Source: Callipepla californica brunnescens
Taxonomy: Eukaryota > Chordata > Aves > Galliformes > Odontophoridae
Reading direction: 5' to 3'
DNA: 64,000 nucleotides
Assembly: GCA_023055505.1 (NCBI GenBank)
Contig: JALIRH010000074.1
Location: forward strand, 1,645,001 to 1,709,000
Position 1 is the first letter of the stretch; each line of letters begins with the position of its first letter. Shown piece by piece: positions 33,704-47,042 of the stretch. The notes beneath the pieces are model-generated. The model saw nothing but the letters and a program-made list of their open reading frames with translations. It had not been told where the DNA came from and made no database searches. The position numbers and the translations under genes were made by a program.

Positions 33704-33850
33704 AACATAAGAGAATATCTGGACCTGGAAGAAACCCACAAGGGTCATCAATTCCCACTCCTTCTATGTAACACAAATGCAGCTTCACTCACTGGATTTC
33801 TATAACACTCATTTTTCCACCGAGTCTTTGAAGTGCAGCCCAATAAGCTC
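33704..33850 (-). mobile_element. CR1-like fragment, degraded
   Basis: GAATATCTGGACCTGGAAGA, AACCCACAAGGGTCATCA and ATTCCCACTCCTTC resemble the inverted CR1 tail (GGAAGGGACC, GGTCATC, CCAACTCC). The right boundary is uncertain. Confidence 0.55.
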
Positions 33851-35654
33851 TCTAGTATTCAAAAATCAAGATTGTAATTTAAAAAAAAGTTTGGCTTGCA
33901 TTCTGCAGTTGATTATAGATGTTCTTCTAATTTAGTAGCTTTCACAACAATGTGAATTAATAAAGAAATCTGGTCTATTTGATGCTCAGGAGGAAAAAAT
34001 AAAGGGCAGTGCTTTTTTCTTTTCCCACCCGCAGGGAGGGACTGAAACCTCAGCTGCACCCCAGGGCTTATGGAAACATCCCCTCGATTCAGTTCTGGAT
34101 CAGCACGGTGTCCTTGCAGTGTCCAGCTGAAGCATTCCCTCATCAATAGACATCATTTATCACGGAGATGCGGCTGGGTTCCAATGACGACAGAAAGAAA
34201 ACACTGGCGATATTTTCATTAAAAGGTACAAAAGATTTGCAGTGTAGCTGACAGAGGCCATATGTGACCTGCTTAGTGTTCAGTGGGGCTGATAAAGAGT
34301 AAAAGGAGTGTCCCGTGAAGGTAAAGCTATACCTCACCTTAATGAACAGCAACCCAGAGCAGGAGGTGGGAGAGAATGATCAGATTTCCTCTGACCTGTA
34401 GTTCAACTTATTCAGATGCAACCAGGAGTGGCTAAGATAGCACCGCAGTTTCTCTTAGTTACATGTTTGCACACTGTTTCATATTTGTCACGTTTTCCTT
34501 CATTCTAGTGTTTTCAGCTGCTACTGTAAAATGAATCTGAAACCTTACTGAAGCAGCATAGGAAAGATGGTCTGCACAATCACACTAAGTGTAAGAGAAG
34601 AGGGAACCAGACCTTGATCTTGTTTCATGCTGTTGAAAAGTACTTGAATAAATCCAAACATTTCCTCAAAGTTAAACTGGAGGTCCGGGATAGAGGAAGG
34701 GACTTGAAATTGCTTCATTCCCTGTAGACTTGAGATCAGAGCAAACCGCAGCTAACATGTAACACCAACCACTGACACGCTGCCAGCTCTGGAGTGACAC
34801 CTTGGCAATGCTCACCATGGCCAAACCAGAGGGTGCAGTTCCTCTTGCTGATGGTATTGGAGTGCTTGCTTACCTGGGGGCTGCTGGGGGCTACTGCAGT
34901 GCTGCAGGGAAAACATGGCTACTGCTTTATCAATTAGGCAAATGGACCATGGTGAAGAGCTGCATGTCCTCACAACTCAAAGGTTAATATGAATGAGGAT
35001 ATAAAATTAAACGTTATTTATTGTTTCTTCAGGTAGCAGCCCTTGCACAGCCCCACGGCACTGGGGCTGGAACATGGTTTCACACAATTATCTAGGTGGG
35101 TGGGGGAAGATGTGTGTTACAGCATCCTGACATGCTCTGGTTGTACATTAGATGTTGCTCACCTCACTCCTGCCCTCTGCTCCCCTCCTCTGCTGTCCCA
35201 TCTGTGCAAAGGAGGGTTTGTAGAGCTGGCAGGGTCAGTGATTAATTACACAAAGATAAACAGAGTTAATATTCTTCCTGGATAGAACTAATTACTCTAG
35301 TGTTTGCTTTTATAAACCTCAGATTGATTGTCTCAGGGACAAATCGGTCTAATTGAAAAGACCGTTTGTTTTCAAAAAGGAAAAACAACACGGTGGTGCC
35401 TCACGTTTTCTGGGCTATTTCCCCCCTCCTTTTTGAGGAAATAGAGGCAGTGAAAGAGTTGGTGTGTATTGGTGCATCCCATACATCACAGGCACCCCTG
35501 CAGCTGTGCCTCAGTTCTTCCCCAGACCATTTTCCCTTTAACACAAGCTGTTATTTCTCTCCCTGCTATTCTCTACAGAGGGTCCTGGTGTGTAAGGTAC
35601 AGGCTGTGCACGTACTGATGAACACCCCCACTCCAACAAGCTCAAGATTTAACT
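33851..35654. other. Intergenic, nothing recognised
   Basis: No exon or repeat recognised. Confidence 0.55.
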
Positions 35655-35670
35655 AAAAAAAAAAAAAAAA
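35655..35670. repeat. A16 homopolymer
   Basis: 16 adenines; no polyadenylation signal lies just before it. Confidence 0.95.
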
Positions 35671-38600
35671 CCCACACAGCTGGGAAACTGAAAACAACTG
35701 GCACATCATTTCTGCTCCAATGCACCCAAAACACTGTACAACCTTTCTGCTGCCCCAGCATGGTATGCCACCTCCTGCTCTTTTGTCCCCATGGCACTTA
35801 GCATCTCAGAGCACTCTGAGCTACTTTTCCTCCCCTTTCAGCTCACCCCTCTGATGTCTTCTGTCACTGATGCCTCTTCTGCCCTCTGCCCTCATCTGTC
35901 TTTGTTCCTCTGGGGTAGACTGAAGCACACAGTATGGGCTCCTGGAGCAACTGTGGGAGAAGGGAGAGAACAAAAATGCTGCCTGTATGTCATGACAGAA
36001 AATACTGACACATAAGGCAAGGTACAATAGAAATTTGGCATGAATTGTGTGACTGGGTCCTTCACCCCTGGGAAATCTGGTCCATGCACTGAAGTAAGGA
36101 ACTGGCAAAGTGGCTGCATCTCAAGAGCGACCTTGACTTTTGTTAGAACAAGATGTCCAGGAGTGTAGACTGAGTCCAGGAGACTGATCTCCAGCTCCTG
36201 ATCCCTGCTTACAACACTAACCTGCTCCTCAGCTTATCTCCACATTGCTGACCGTGACACTTTTGGAGAGTGGAAGGGAAGAAGTTCTTCTGTGTAGACA
36301 GGACAGAAGAGCCAAGAGGAGGCATGAGCAAAGTGCCAAGACAGCTGGGGGAGAGTCGGTAGCATCCCACCAGGGAAGAGGAATCAGAGGCTTTGCATAC
36401 ACTAAGAGACTCTGCACCACATGAGAGAAGCCAGTCCCTATTGCTTATTTTCAGCTGCGCTCAGGAAAAGAGCAATGTGGATGTTTTTCTTAAATAAACA
36501 TATGTCACACCCACTTATTCCACAGTGAAAACAACCCTAATAAATTCAAAAATAAGAGGAAGGAAACCCTGATAAGCCAAGTCTGCCCCAACACTTTCTA
36601 GCACTTTTTCTAAAGAAATTCAATTTTTTTCCACTCTCCTCCAGTGACAAAGCCAGGTGAGATTTTCTCTTGTTTAAAGAATATAAAACCTAAAGCAGGC
36701 AAACACTCTCTCTTCAAATACCCTCATCAGGCAGTTACCCAGTCATTTCAATAAGCCACAGCAGAGATGATGGCATGTTGTTGCATCCTGCACTTTAACT
36801 TAGGACGAGAAAGCCCAGCAGCACCTTGCAAATCCCAACACTGCTGACAGCCAAAATCAGCAGCAGTCATTCTACTGGGAAAAAGATTTGTGAGAAAGGT
36901 GCTGAGCTCCCCCCTTACCCATATGCTTTCTGTTCTCACTACATCTACTCCTTCACCTGCTTTCTGTTCATCTTTATCACAAAAGTCATGTGTGAGAATC
37001 CAGAGCTGAGAAAGATTTCCTTTTACCATTCCCTACTTCCTCCTCCCTCAAGAGAAGACACTTTAAAATGATTGAGCAATTTCTTAAGAGGGCTTTTTCC
37101 CATCTCCTGGCCTTCCCTTTTGTTCCTCCCTTTTGCTCTGGATGAATTATGTGGTGTCAAGTATCCTCAGCAGCCATTCCTGCTCTAGTTCTCCAGTGTA
37201 CCAATAAACAAATCCAGAGTCGGTGCCACAGAAAGCACCTGCTTCTTGATACTGGTGTTAGGGAGAAATGCTGCAGGAACTGCAGGTGTAGTGGGATTAG
37301 TCATCAGTGGAAATGATTTGGGACATTTGCCCTTTCCCTGTTTCAATTGCCATTATCACCTCTCCTTCCTAGCTGCTGAAAATATCCATCAGACTGATAA
37401 GCAGTAATTCCCATTGTACACTGCAAAGAAAACCAGGGTTTTCTTTGGGGGAAAGGAAGGATCAAAGGGAAAAGGAAAGGAGCAAACAACTTCAGCCATA
37501 ATGTAGAGTACTTATCAATCCACCTAGCCTTATACATTATCTCCACACGTCAATTTTCTGGATGGCAATACTGAACAGGAGTGGTGACCACTTTTTTACA
37601 TCAGTGGCACTTATACCAGAATTGTAATAGCTTTTGAATGGCTTCCAGTGCAATTTGCATGAGGGACATGATACTGGTCCTCATGGCAGAGAAGACAGGA
37701 CTGGCTGAAGTGCACAAGTGCCCTGCTGCTGTTTAATTCATTAAACAGGCAGAAGCTTTGCAAGAATCTGTTTTTCAAGCAAAGCATAGTGTTTCACCAA
37801 GTCAGACCTCTTTCAGGATACCTGGAGAACTGTTCTAACAAAGATCTCTTTTCAACTCTTATCTTAACAGCAGAGTGAAAGAAGCTGGTAACAAGAAGTA
37901 CGTCATGTGTTTCCTCTCTCTTTCTTTCTGTTGCATTTGTTTTTTGGCATCAATTCCATAACCTTGTGGCATTTGCTGAATGCTTCAGTAGCATCCTAGA
38001 CTGTGTGAAAATCAAACAACATGAAGAAAAGTATGAAAAGTTGGGGTTTGCTTCAGGACTGCGCAGAAGTTGATAGGAACACTTTGTGGTCAAATATGGC
38101 TACTGTAAAGTTTATTGAATTTGAAACAGACACTGAGAAGCAAGTCACTTTGCGGATGTCAGAGCTATTCAATCTGCAAGGAACCTGATCCTAAAAGCAT
38201 CTGCACTGCACCAGCTTTCAAACATTTGGAAATTTTAATCACTTAAAACAACTGTTAGCAGTTAAATCATCTTGTATAGTTGCAATCATAACCTTGTAGC
38301 TCATGGAAAAGCTTCAAGTGTGTAAGTCAGGGTCAATATGCCCTTCCCAAGTACACAAGAGTGAAATAGTGGGTAAGGCCAATGGTCAACATTGCCATTC
38401 ATTCCCCAGCAGAGCTGGCAATACCAGCCTGGGAAAGGAAACTAAAAAAGAACAAAGAAGAGCCTAGTAATATTATCCAAGAAAACTTTGGAAATCAAAG
38501 AGATCAGCCCTTAAATGGGGTCTGGGAGAGGTGGAGCCAGACTCCCCCCCCTTCCAGTCACACAGGCACATTGCCTTCACCTGTGCTCCTGTGGCTGAGC

Positions 38601-38689
38601 AGTGCTCACCTCAGGTGATCAATCAGTGGTTCAGGCCGTGATTCAACAGTTCCCATACAGAATGTGACCAATCTTTGAAAGGTATTTTA
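35671..38689. other. Intergenic, nothing recognised
   Basis: No exon or repeat recognised. ORFs on both strands at 35791-36119 overlap one another and look random. Confidence 0.55.
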
Positions 38690-38740
38690 AACCAGAAGAC
38701 TCCAGAGTTCCCTTCCAACCTAAGTTACATTATGGCAGTG
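38690..38740 (+). mobile_element. Short CR1 fragment
   Basis: GACTCCAGAGTTCCCTTCCA and ACCTAAGTTACATTATGGCA correspond to the CR1 terminal phrase (CCAGAGGTCCCTTCCAACCT then CATTCTGTG). Confidence 0.6.
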
Positions 38741-38830
38741 TAAGCAATATATCTTGACCTGTGTTCTGTTGAAACCTGAAAGATCAGTCAAGAGTGGGTT
38801 CGCAAAGAACATTTTGGGATCCTTCTAAGT

Positions 38831-38934
38831 CAAAATAATAATAAATAATAATAAATAATATTTATCAAAATAATATTTATCTAAATAATAAATAATAAAG
38901 AATAATATTGCCGCAAAAGCAGCAATATTATTTA
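38831..38934. repeat. (AAT)n-rich region ending in a hairpin
   Basis: Irregular AATAAT/AAATAAT units. It ends with perfect 11-bp inverted arms AATAATATTGC (38901-38911) and GCAATATTATT (38922-38932) around a 10-nt loop. Confidence 0.9.
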
Positions 38935-41270
38935 GGGTGATCATACTTCCATAATACAAACTCAGAGCATTTTCACTGTCATTATTTCTCATGACTGTAA
39001 AGCACTGAAGTCTCTTTTATGGTGTTCCGAAAATATCAGCTTTGTTTCTGCTTTAACACGTCTATATTTCTCAGAGCAAGAACGTGGGGTTTTATTTTGC
39101 TAAGTGACACCACATTCTGTTGACTTTTGTTAATGGATGTGATTGCAAAAGGCCATATCTATCCTTCTGGTAAACACCATTGTTTTTATACTAACTGTTA
39201 CAAGAGATAAATATTCAAAAAACAACTTAAACCAAAAAATGGGCCCAGACTGGAACTTTACTGAACTGAGCAGTGGGCTTGTGCACTCTTGCACATCTGT
39301 CCTTTACCTTCTCTAATGGAGATGCTAGATGCTTTTTTAAACCCCAAATGTTCTGAAATGCATCTTTAGCCAACATTGTGTTGTTACAAACATTGAACAG
39401 TGATTAAGTTTAAATAGAAAAACACTGAACAAGCCACATTTTCTAATGAAGGCTGTTGAACAAGAAGAAAAATAGTGAGTTTTGTCTCTGGAAGACTGGA
39501 ACTAGTGTGTGAGAACTGTAGCACATCAAGTACAGTTTGAAACACTCTGCTTTTCACTTGTTCATTTCTGAGTATTTTCTTGCAGCTTAAAATTTCTTGT
39601 AAACTGCATCAGAATACTGACATGAAAAGCCTGGGAGTTTATTACCTTGATGTAGTGATAGCATTGCTGCACAGGAAGTCAGAATCAAGAGGTCTTAGTT
39701 TTAAGCCAGAAAATCTCTCTGGAAGGTAACAGTATAGTAATTCTAGATGACTTGTTCATAGGCTCATAGCAAGAAAACATCCTGCCATTACGTAGAAGGC
39801 AAGACTCCACATCGACAGTTTATTCCCAGCTATTCTCTTTTGACCTGCCTCTGAGCCAAGCCCCAGATTTAACATTCAAGTCTTGAATCATGCATTAAAA
39901 AATAAAACAAAGTCCCCAATGTCCTTCTCCCTCCTTCAGCTAAATAAAACCAAAACGATTTCAGGCGGAGAAGTCATGAACAAGCCAAGCGCAGTGGGGC
40001 TGTAATGTGCAGCCTGACATTGTTGGCTCTAAACAAACAATTGAACATTCATTTTGAACAACATCTGAAGAGCTGCACTGCACAGAAAGAAGAGTCAAAG
40101 GGCCAATATTCATTCCCAGGGCAAGTACATTGGCTTTGGTGGAGTTACTCAATATGTTTGCAGAGCCATTGTGCTTCTCTCTCTTCCAGCAATAACCAAG
40201 CACATCTGAATCACATTCTTTCACTAAGTTTCCTCTCCTCCTGTACAAGAAAGGAGTAGCAAAAAGATCAGGCTTTGTTATCTTTTCTGCCTGCTCCAAT
40301 ATTTCAAGTACTTTGGGGCCTTGCTAGCTCCCTTGAACAGCAGCCATTTCTAGGTTTATTCTGCATAAATTATACAATTATGTTTCATATCATCACAAGG
40401 CATCTGCAAATGAATAGCAGACAGCCCCTTCACACTGAGCCTGTTTAAACAGGATGCTGATGGAGGAAAGAATGTGTAATACAATGAGAGTGCACTATTT
40501 CCAGTGGCAAGAACTCTTTTACACCTGCATAAATAGAGCTGAGCCTGGCTGGCTATAGAGGCATTGTCTATTCTAGTTACTTGCCCAGCTGTTACACCAA
40601 CCATTGTTTTCTTTATGGTTTGGTGAGCTGGCTTGCCTTTCACATTGACTTAAATCTCTATCTCAGTGAATGTGTTTGTGAAAAGATGGGTAGGTGGCAA
40701 TAGATGGTAACAAAATATCTCAAAGATATTCCTGGAGCTCCTTAGTACTGCAAAGAGAAGCTTCACTGAATAAATATGCTGTTGAATCTGATCCTCTGGT
40801 TGCCAGAGACATGAAAAGTAACTTGTTTCAGCTCCTCCACTGGCTATTGAGAGATTTGTTATAAATTATGAAAACAGTGTCAGTGGACCTCAGATTTTAT
40901 TGACCACTATGGGTCTGAGATCCAGATGAACACCTTTGTTCATAGCTCAGATGAAAGTCAGTCTTCAGCTTTCATCCAGGATCACTTCTGACATTCTTTC
41001 CTTACATCAGTTCTCCATCAGGCTTCAGTGACTCTTTTCTTTCTAAGAGATCTGATCCAGACGTGACAAAAGATGACATGGTAGAATCTGGGAATGAGAT
41101 GGATCACCATGGACATTGAAATAAATCACCTTATGCGCAGAAAAAAATTCAAACTTAGCCTAGGCTTATATTCAGACTTCCTAATCTGGTCCTTTATAAT
41201 GACCATGGGTGTCTGCAGTTGATCAAGAGGGTGGCCTACCAAATCATGCTCCCATTCTTACTTCTTGGAT
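38935..41270. other. Intergenic, nothing recognised
   Basis: AT-rich DNA without exon or named repeat. Confidence 0.55.
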
Positions 41271-41376
41271 AGAAGCTTATTATTATTCAGAAATGAATAA
41301 GAATATAATATATTCATTGCCAAAATGAATAAGAATATAATATAGAAGCTTATTATTATTCAGAAATGAATAAGAA
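41271..41376. repeat. Nested local duplication
   Basis: A 33-nt sequence beginning AGAAGCTTATTATTATTCAG is identical at 41271-41303 and 41344-41376. A 22-nt sequence AAATGAATAAGAATATAA TATA is identical at 41291-41312 and 41323-41344. The core AAATGAATAAGAA therefore appears three times. Confidence 0.97.
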
Positions 41377-43039
41377 CCTTAATTTATATTGTGTGCCAGA
41401 GGTGATTCCCCCTAATCTTGTCATAAAGGGTGGTAAAGGGCTTTGTACACAATTTGCTGTGAATTCTATGAGGGAAGGAAAAAAATAGAAGGAATATGAA
41501 TTCTTTAGACACACTGGCATGGGTGGGTGAAATGCTCCATCATCAGCTCTCAACTGTCATTAGGTGGTCAGAAGACTTTGATATTTAAAACAGACCTTTG
41601 AACTAGATGCAGTGTTAGATTAAAAACTATAAACCTGTTTAACTGTTTGGCATTATGCAAGGAACAGTTTGTTTAATTAGAAGGTATTTGGCAGCTTTCT
41701 TGATTGTAAAATGTTTGACAGTATGCCAGTCAAGCACTTTAGGCACTAATGGCAACTTAGGACTTGTGCGTGTTATACATTTCGTGCCACTTGTGGGGTT
41801 TGTGCTTTCTAATGTAATCATTCTGAAGTGGATTTAATGGCTGGGGAAGATATCCCCACATCAGAAACTTCACAGCCTGAGCTGTGTGATGGAGAAGCAA
41901 CCATGCTGATGCATCATCCCACCTGTGCCTTTCTAAGGCCCTGCAGACATTTGTAATCTTTTTCCTAAGCCCAGCACTTACTTTGGTACATGACTCAAAC
42001 CATTTCTCTTAAATCAGGGTTTAAATTACTGACAGTCATAGCAGGTTGAGGAGGTGGGCAGATGAAGACAAAATACTACAATAATGCATTAGATTTTGTG
42101 TGATAGGCTGTTACAGACAATACTACAGACACATACAGCATAAAATGCACTCAGATAAACAAGAGTGAGCCATCCATATGAAGACATTTCTGCTCGTGTT
42201 ATCATGTTTCCTGCATGTGCTCTAAGATTGAATATTCAGTGGATACCAAGACAGCTCTTTCACTTTTCAGAAGGGTAAGATGGCTTCATTATGTTGAACT
42301 TCTTGATACAAAAATAAACAGATGACAACTGAGTAATTTCACTGATTGGAAATGTCAAGGGAGCAGGTCCTTTGGGGTTATATCAGGTAACCCTGCTTCC
42401 AGTTAGAGCAGCTTTCTCCTGTGTTTTTTCTGGCCCTTCTGATTTTGTTCAAATAGAAAATGGTAATGCAGAAGTATACAGGAACAGGGCTGCCCAAAAA
42501 CTTCAGTGCAGTTTTGTGTTAGAAATTGGCAAATTTAAATACAGCTTGGCTCAGCAAAGCATTCTGATACTAACAACTACATTTTTGGCATGAGAAGAAT
42601 AACAACTAATCATTTTGATTTCTTTCCCTTTTGTTCTTTAAATGCTCAAATGTTATGTGTCAGTGATAATGTTCGGATTTGCTGTTTAAACATATACATA
42701 ACATCAGTTATTACAGTTCACCAGTGCATGCTTCCATTCATACTTAACATTGTGCTTCAGCACTGAACAGAACGTATTATTTGAAAGCCAATTCTGAATA
42801 GACATTAAAAGGTATTGGAATTCTTTACAGACTGGAGAAATTTTGGATGCTTACCTAGTTTTCAGTGAGAACACGATTTAGAAAAAAATCCCTAATCCTT
42901 AAAAATGTAAACCCTTGATTTAATTCATTCTTCTTATTTTATTATTTGATGTCATGCTGTTGGTTAATTATTTTTATTATTAATCCCAGACACTGCTCTC
43001 TTTTCATTTAGTAAGCTGATAAACTCAGGATCATTGATT
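41377..43039. other. Intergenic, nothing recognised
   Basis: No exon or named repeat recognised. Confidence 0.55.
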
Positions 43040-43115
43040 TATACTCCTGCCCTATGTTACCCATTGTGCAAGTCATTCCAGTTCTCTACATTTAAGTTCT
43101 CAACCAGAAAAATCA
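43040..43115 (+). mobile_element. Possible second MIR-like relic
   Basis: CTATGTTACCCATTGTGCAA, GTCATTCCAGTTCTCTACA and CAACCAGAAAAAT parallel the MIR tail (CTGTGTGACCTTGGGCAA, GTCACTTAACCTCTC, CATCTGTAAAAT). Divergence is high and there is no 5' tRNA-related part. Confidence 0.35.
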
Positions 43116-43364
43116 TGAAGCGTGCTATAAACACTGAGAGACCACCAACCACATCTTCCTCCATCCTGCTTTTAAAGATCTACTGTGCCAGAGATTCTGA
43201 ACACTTCCTGGGAAATGTATCCTTGTGTTTTTCACTTTTCCTTGAAAAGATTTTCCTCCCGCCTAACCCAAACCACTACTACTGCAATTTAAGCCCTTCC
43301 CTCCTTGCCTTATCCCCAGTGGATATAGAGAGGAATTCATCACCTCCCTCTTTGTGGCAATCCC

Positions 43365-43600
43365 CAACATATTTGAAGACTGTTATCACAACTGTCTCAC
43401 AGTTGTCTTTTCTCTAGACTAAACAATCCAAGCTCTGTCAATCTTTTTCACAGAAATTATATTTTCAGTCTTTCTCATCATCTTTATCCTTTTCTACTGG
43501 ATTCTCTTTTATGTAGCCACTTTCACATTGATTTCTCTCTGTCAATTTCTGATTGTGGTGTCACAGCTGGGATGACTTCTCTCCAGTCACACATGTACCA
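43365..43600 (-). mobile_element. Ancient CR1/L3-type LINE fragment
   Basis: GAAGACTGTTATCACAACTG, TTGTCTTTTCTCTAGACTAA ACAATCCAAGCTCTGTCA and TTTCTGATTGTGGTGTCACA match the antisense of the CR1-superfamily region downstream of the ORF. That region normally reads TTCTCCAGACTAAAC, CAGCTCT and GTGGTGCCCAGAACTGG. It is more diverged than the other CR1 copies here, which suggests an older subfamily. Confidence 0.7.
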
Positions 43601-46600
43601 GCTGCCACAGTTCAAACTTGCTGTGGTTTGGCATGGCTGTAATAACCTGAGTCAACAACAACAGCACGCCATGAACCAGATTACTGGAAGTTACACTTTA
43701 ACTCAACCATGCACATCAGGCTCTGCATCAAAATATGGAAAAAATATGTAAAAATTGCCAGCTCAAGATTAAAAATCCTTCATTTTTTATTTCCTTTTTT
43801 TTTCCCAGTTATTTTTTGTGTTTATTATTTTTATTATTATTACTTATTTCCTTTTCAAAGAAGAATTATAATTAAAAATGTTTGAATGAGTTCTACAAGC
43901 AGAACATCACTGAAGTGTAGGAAACTTCTCAGGAAGTTTCTACTTTTTGGAAAATGTCAGTGACACACTTTTCCTTTCAATTCAAAATAGTGATCTCTAT
44001 TCCATTAAAATCAACTCTTCACAAATCTAAAAGGGGATAAAAGGAGATCTGGCAAGTGTGGTTAAATATATGGAAGTCACCAATCAAGTCTTCAGTTTTC
44101 TATACAAATGTTATTTCCATCTAGATCATTAGCAACACAAAACTCCAAAATACTCTGATCTAGTATCACAAGCAACGTACTTTATCACAACTGTTTTATC
44201 CTCAAATCCTCTTCCCACAAAGTGGCAGATGTAAGATGCTGACTAAAATGGTACACAAAAACACAACATATCTATTATTTAAATCTGGGCTGCTTTTTCA
44301 AGACACATAGATCTTTGAATAAAGGGAAGATTATTTTAGCATAAGTCTTAGTATGAAGACTTGGGGTAAAGTGGTAAATATTTATTCCTACATTCGTTTC
44401 TTGGAAAGTTCTCTTGGCTACAAATTACTCCAAGCTTATAAATTCCTCTCTGAAAGCTAGTCACAGCTGTATCTCAGTTAGTATCAAAGCATGCGTTTGT
44501 TTAGGGTAAGCTATGCATGCTTCAGAGATCAGACTCTTCCCTAAAGATCTTCCATTTGCAAAGCTGGACTGGAGGTTTCCCAAACACTTATACTGAAAGT
44601 AGTAGAACAGCATGACTCCTTCAGCATTTCCACTTGTTGAACCTGATCAGGAATAGGAAACACAATATGAAGCAAAATTGAACTACTACTGTGTAAAAAA
44701 AGAGAACATTTTTTTGGAAACGCATGGAGTTATGGGCAAAGTCTCCCAATTGAATTGTCTTAGTCAAATCCAAGTGCTTAGGATCCATTAAGAAAAAATT
44801 CAGTGTAAGTGTGTCCCTGTTGTGCAGGAGGTCATGCACAGAGCGGCCACTGTGAGAATCTCTGCAGGACATGCTATGGTGAGCTTATGGATGGTTGACA
44901 CCTTCTGCTGCTACATCCATCCAGGTTTTGGACACTCAAACACAAACTGGGCAGCCACAAAGTAAGCAGCCCCTCACCTAAACGTTTTGCATTTCTGCAT
45001 GTGAATGGAAACCACAATGATAAAAAGCTGACTGTGTCCCTGAGATGGCATAGAAATTGATCTTCCTTCCTCTTGGACATCATCTTTGATGAGCTTTCTC
45101 ATAACGGCCATCAGGTTAGAGAAGGAACTGTGGGAATTTGCATTATTATCATCAGTATATAGCATTCACAGGGACTTGGGACTTTTTGCTCTTTGTGAGC
45201 AAAAAGCACATAAAAATATTGTGGTCCCAAAGTGCTTGTTATCTAGTTGGCAAAAAAAAGCCCACTGCTGTAACCACAGAATATGAGGATTATAAGACAA
45301 GAGGTGGTTTGTTTTGCAATCAAATTCTAGTGCTGGGAAATATTACACCTGTTAATGTAGAACAGAGTAGTTTACCTATAGAGTTTTGGTCTTCAGTTTG
45401 GACAACCTCAGCTGCCACTTGTATTCCATTATTGGTGACCTGGGCCCTTTTTATCAAAGAGGCTCAGTTCAGCCAAGTGCCAGATAAGGAGTGATATCTT
45501 TCCCTGTCATCTTTCGTCAACTCTGCCCTTCATCTTTGGAGCGTCATTCCCCTCCAACCAGTGGGGCATCTGAAAAGCACAGTGGAGCAATTCAGCCAAA
45601 TTCAAGAGAAGGTTAATCTGCTGTCCATCCATCCCAGTGTCGGAGGAGACCTCCTCTTCCTCTCAGCTCCTAAAGGGTTTCTCACAATCAGCGGGACCTT
45701 GCACTTTTCCTCCTGGCGTCAGCAACTTTCCCCTTTTATCACATTTGCTGCTGACTCCTTCCAGTCTGCTGGTCCTTGCAGCTGTTTGCCAAAACCAATA
45801 TTCTCACAGCTGCCAGAGGCAGCTTAGACTGGCACATCATAAAAGGCAGCAAGGGCCACATTTCCAGATTAAAATAAAACCCAGCCACTTCAGCACCTTC
45901 TGACAATGTGTTTGACATGCCTGCGCTGTAACCTCACTTGTTGGCTCTGACAAGACACAGACATGATCATGACAGCTCACATGGGCATCTTGTCCCTCTA
46001 CATATGCCCAGCAGGAGAGGTTTGTAGGATGGTACAGTGCAACCTAATCCTACTCCTCCCTCACACCTGCCTTCTTTCCTTGAGTTTACACAAATCTGTG
46101 GTTGAATACTGGACTCTTTGCTACCTTTTGTAGAGCTTACCTCCCAGCCTTGCCATGATTATGAGGATCTACTGTTAACTAATTTATTGCTGTTTTTTTG
46201 TAAAACAGCTTGTTTTGGATGGAAGTTATCCTCTGTGTCCATACCCAACTAGTACACACTGCCAGCCAAAACTAAATACCTATTGTCTGAGAAAAAATGA
46301 TGAAACTGGCACAGTATCCCTGCAATTCCAGAAGACAGGAATTCCTAACCCAGGTGGTCCTTTCCCATTCTGAGTTCCAAAGAAAACTTTGGCTCATGAA
46401 CAATGTCTAATAGGAAAGAAATTCAGTACAAAACAAAAAGAGCAAGCCCTGGGCAGAACAGGATAAACAGAGTCTGAACCTTGTGCTTTGGGTAGGAAAT
46501 AGGCTTTGAAGGAGTAAGGCTGCTTCACATTTTCACCTAAGTCAATTGATAAGGTAATTGGAAATTATTTGGGGAAAGATCCTAAGGCATATGTTTATGA

Positions 46601-46884
46601 GTCGCTGAGGGTGAAAACTCTTAATCTTAGCTATAGAGTAGCAATTAGTATTTTCTGAAAACTCTTAGTGAAGGACACAAAGTCCCACAGGTTCCTACTC
46701 AGCATGCTAATAAAATGGGGGCACATGGTGTGGCACACTAACTCCTTTGAATGATCAACAGTGATCTAGGGGTATATTTTCATCTATTTCTACTTGACAC
46801 CATGAAGCATTTACTGTATTTGGGGGTAAATGCCAGACTGTGTTACTATTTTCCCATATTCATACCTTACTACCCTTTGGCATG
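43601..46884. other. Intergenic, nothing recognised
   Basis: AT-rich. It includes a perfect short palindromic pair at 43921-43940. No exon recognised; ORFs at 45138-45494 and 45561-45903 have no family signature. Confidence 0.55.
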
Positions 46885-47042
46885 CTACAAATTGTGGTGG
46901 ATGGTCAGTCTCTGGAGACATTCAAAGTCAGGCTGGACCAGGCTCTGAGCAACCTGACCTAGCTGTTCATTGCAGCAGAGTTGGAGCAATGACATTTGAA
47001 AGTCTTTTCCAACTCAAATGATTCTATGATACTATTCTATGA
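46885..47042 (+). mobile_element. CR1 LINE 3' end
   Basis: GGAGACATTCAAAGTCAGGC TGGACCAGGCTCTGAGCAA CCTGACCTAG, then CTTTTCCAACTCAAATGATT CTATGATACTATTCTATG, is the CR1 3' end in sense orientation including the terminal ATTCTATGA repeats. Confidence 0.9.

Noticed and set aside
43034..43417. 127-codon plus ORF as a gene
   Set aside because: Its 3' part is the antisense of an old CR1/L3-type LINE and its 5' part overlaps a possible MIR relic.
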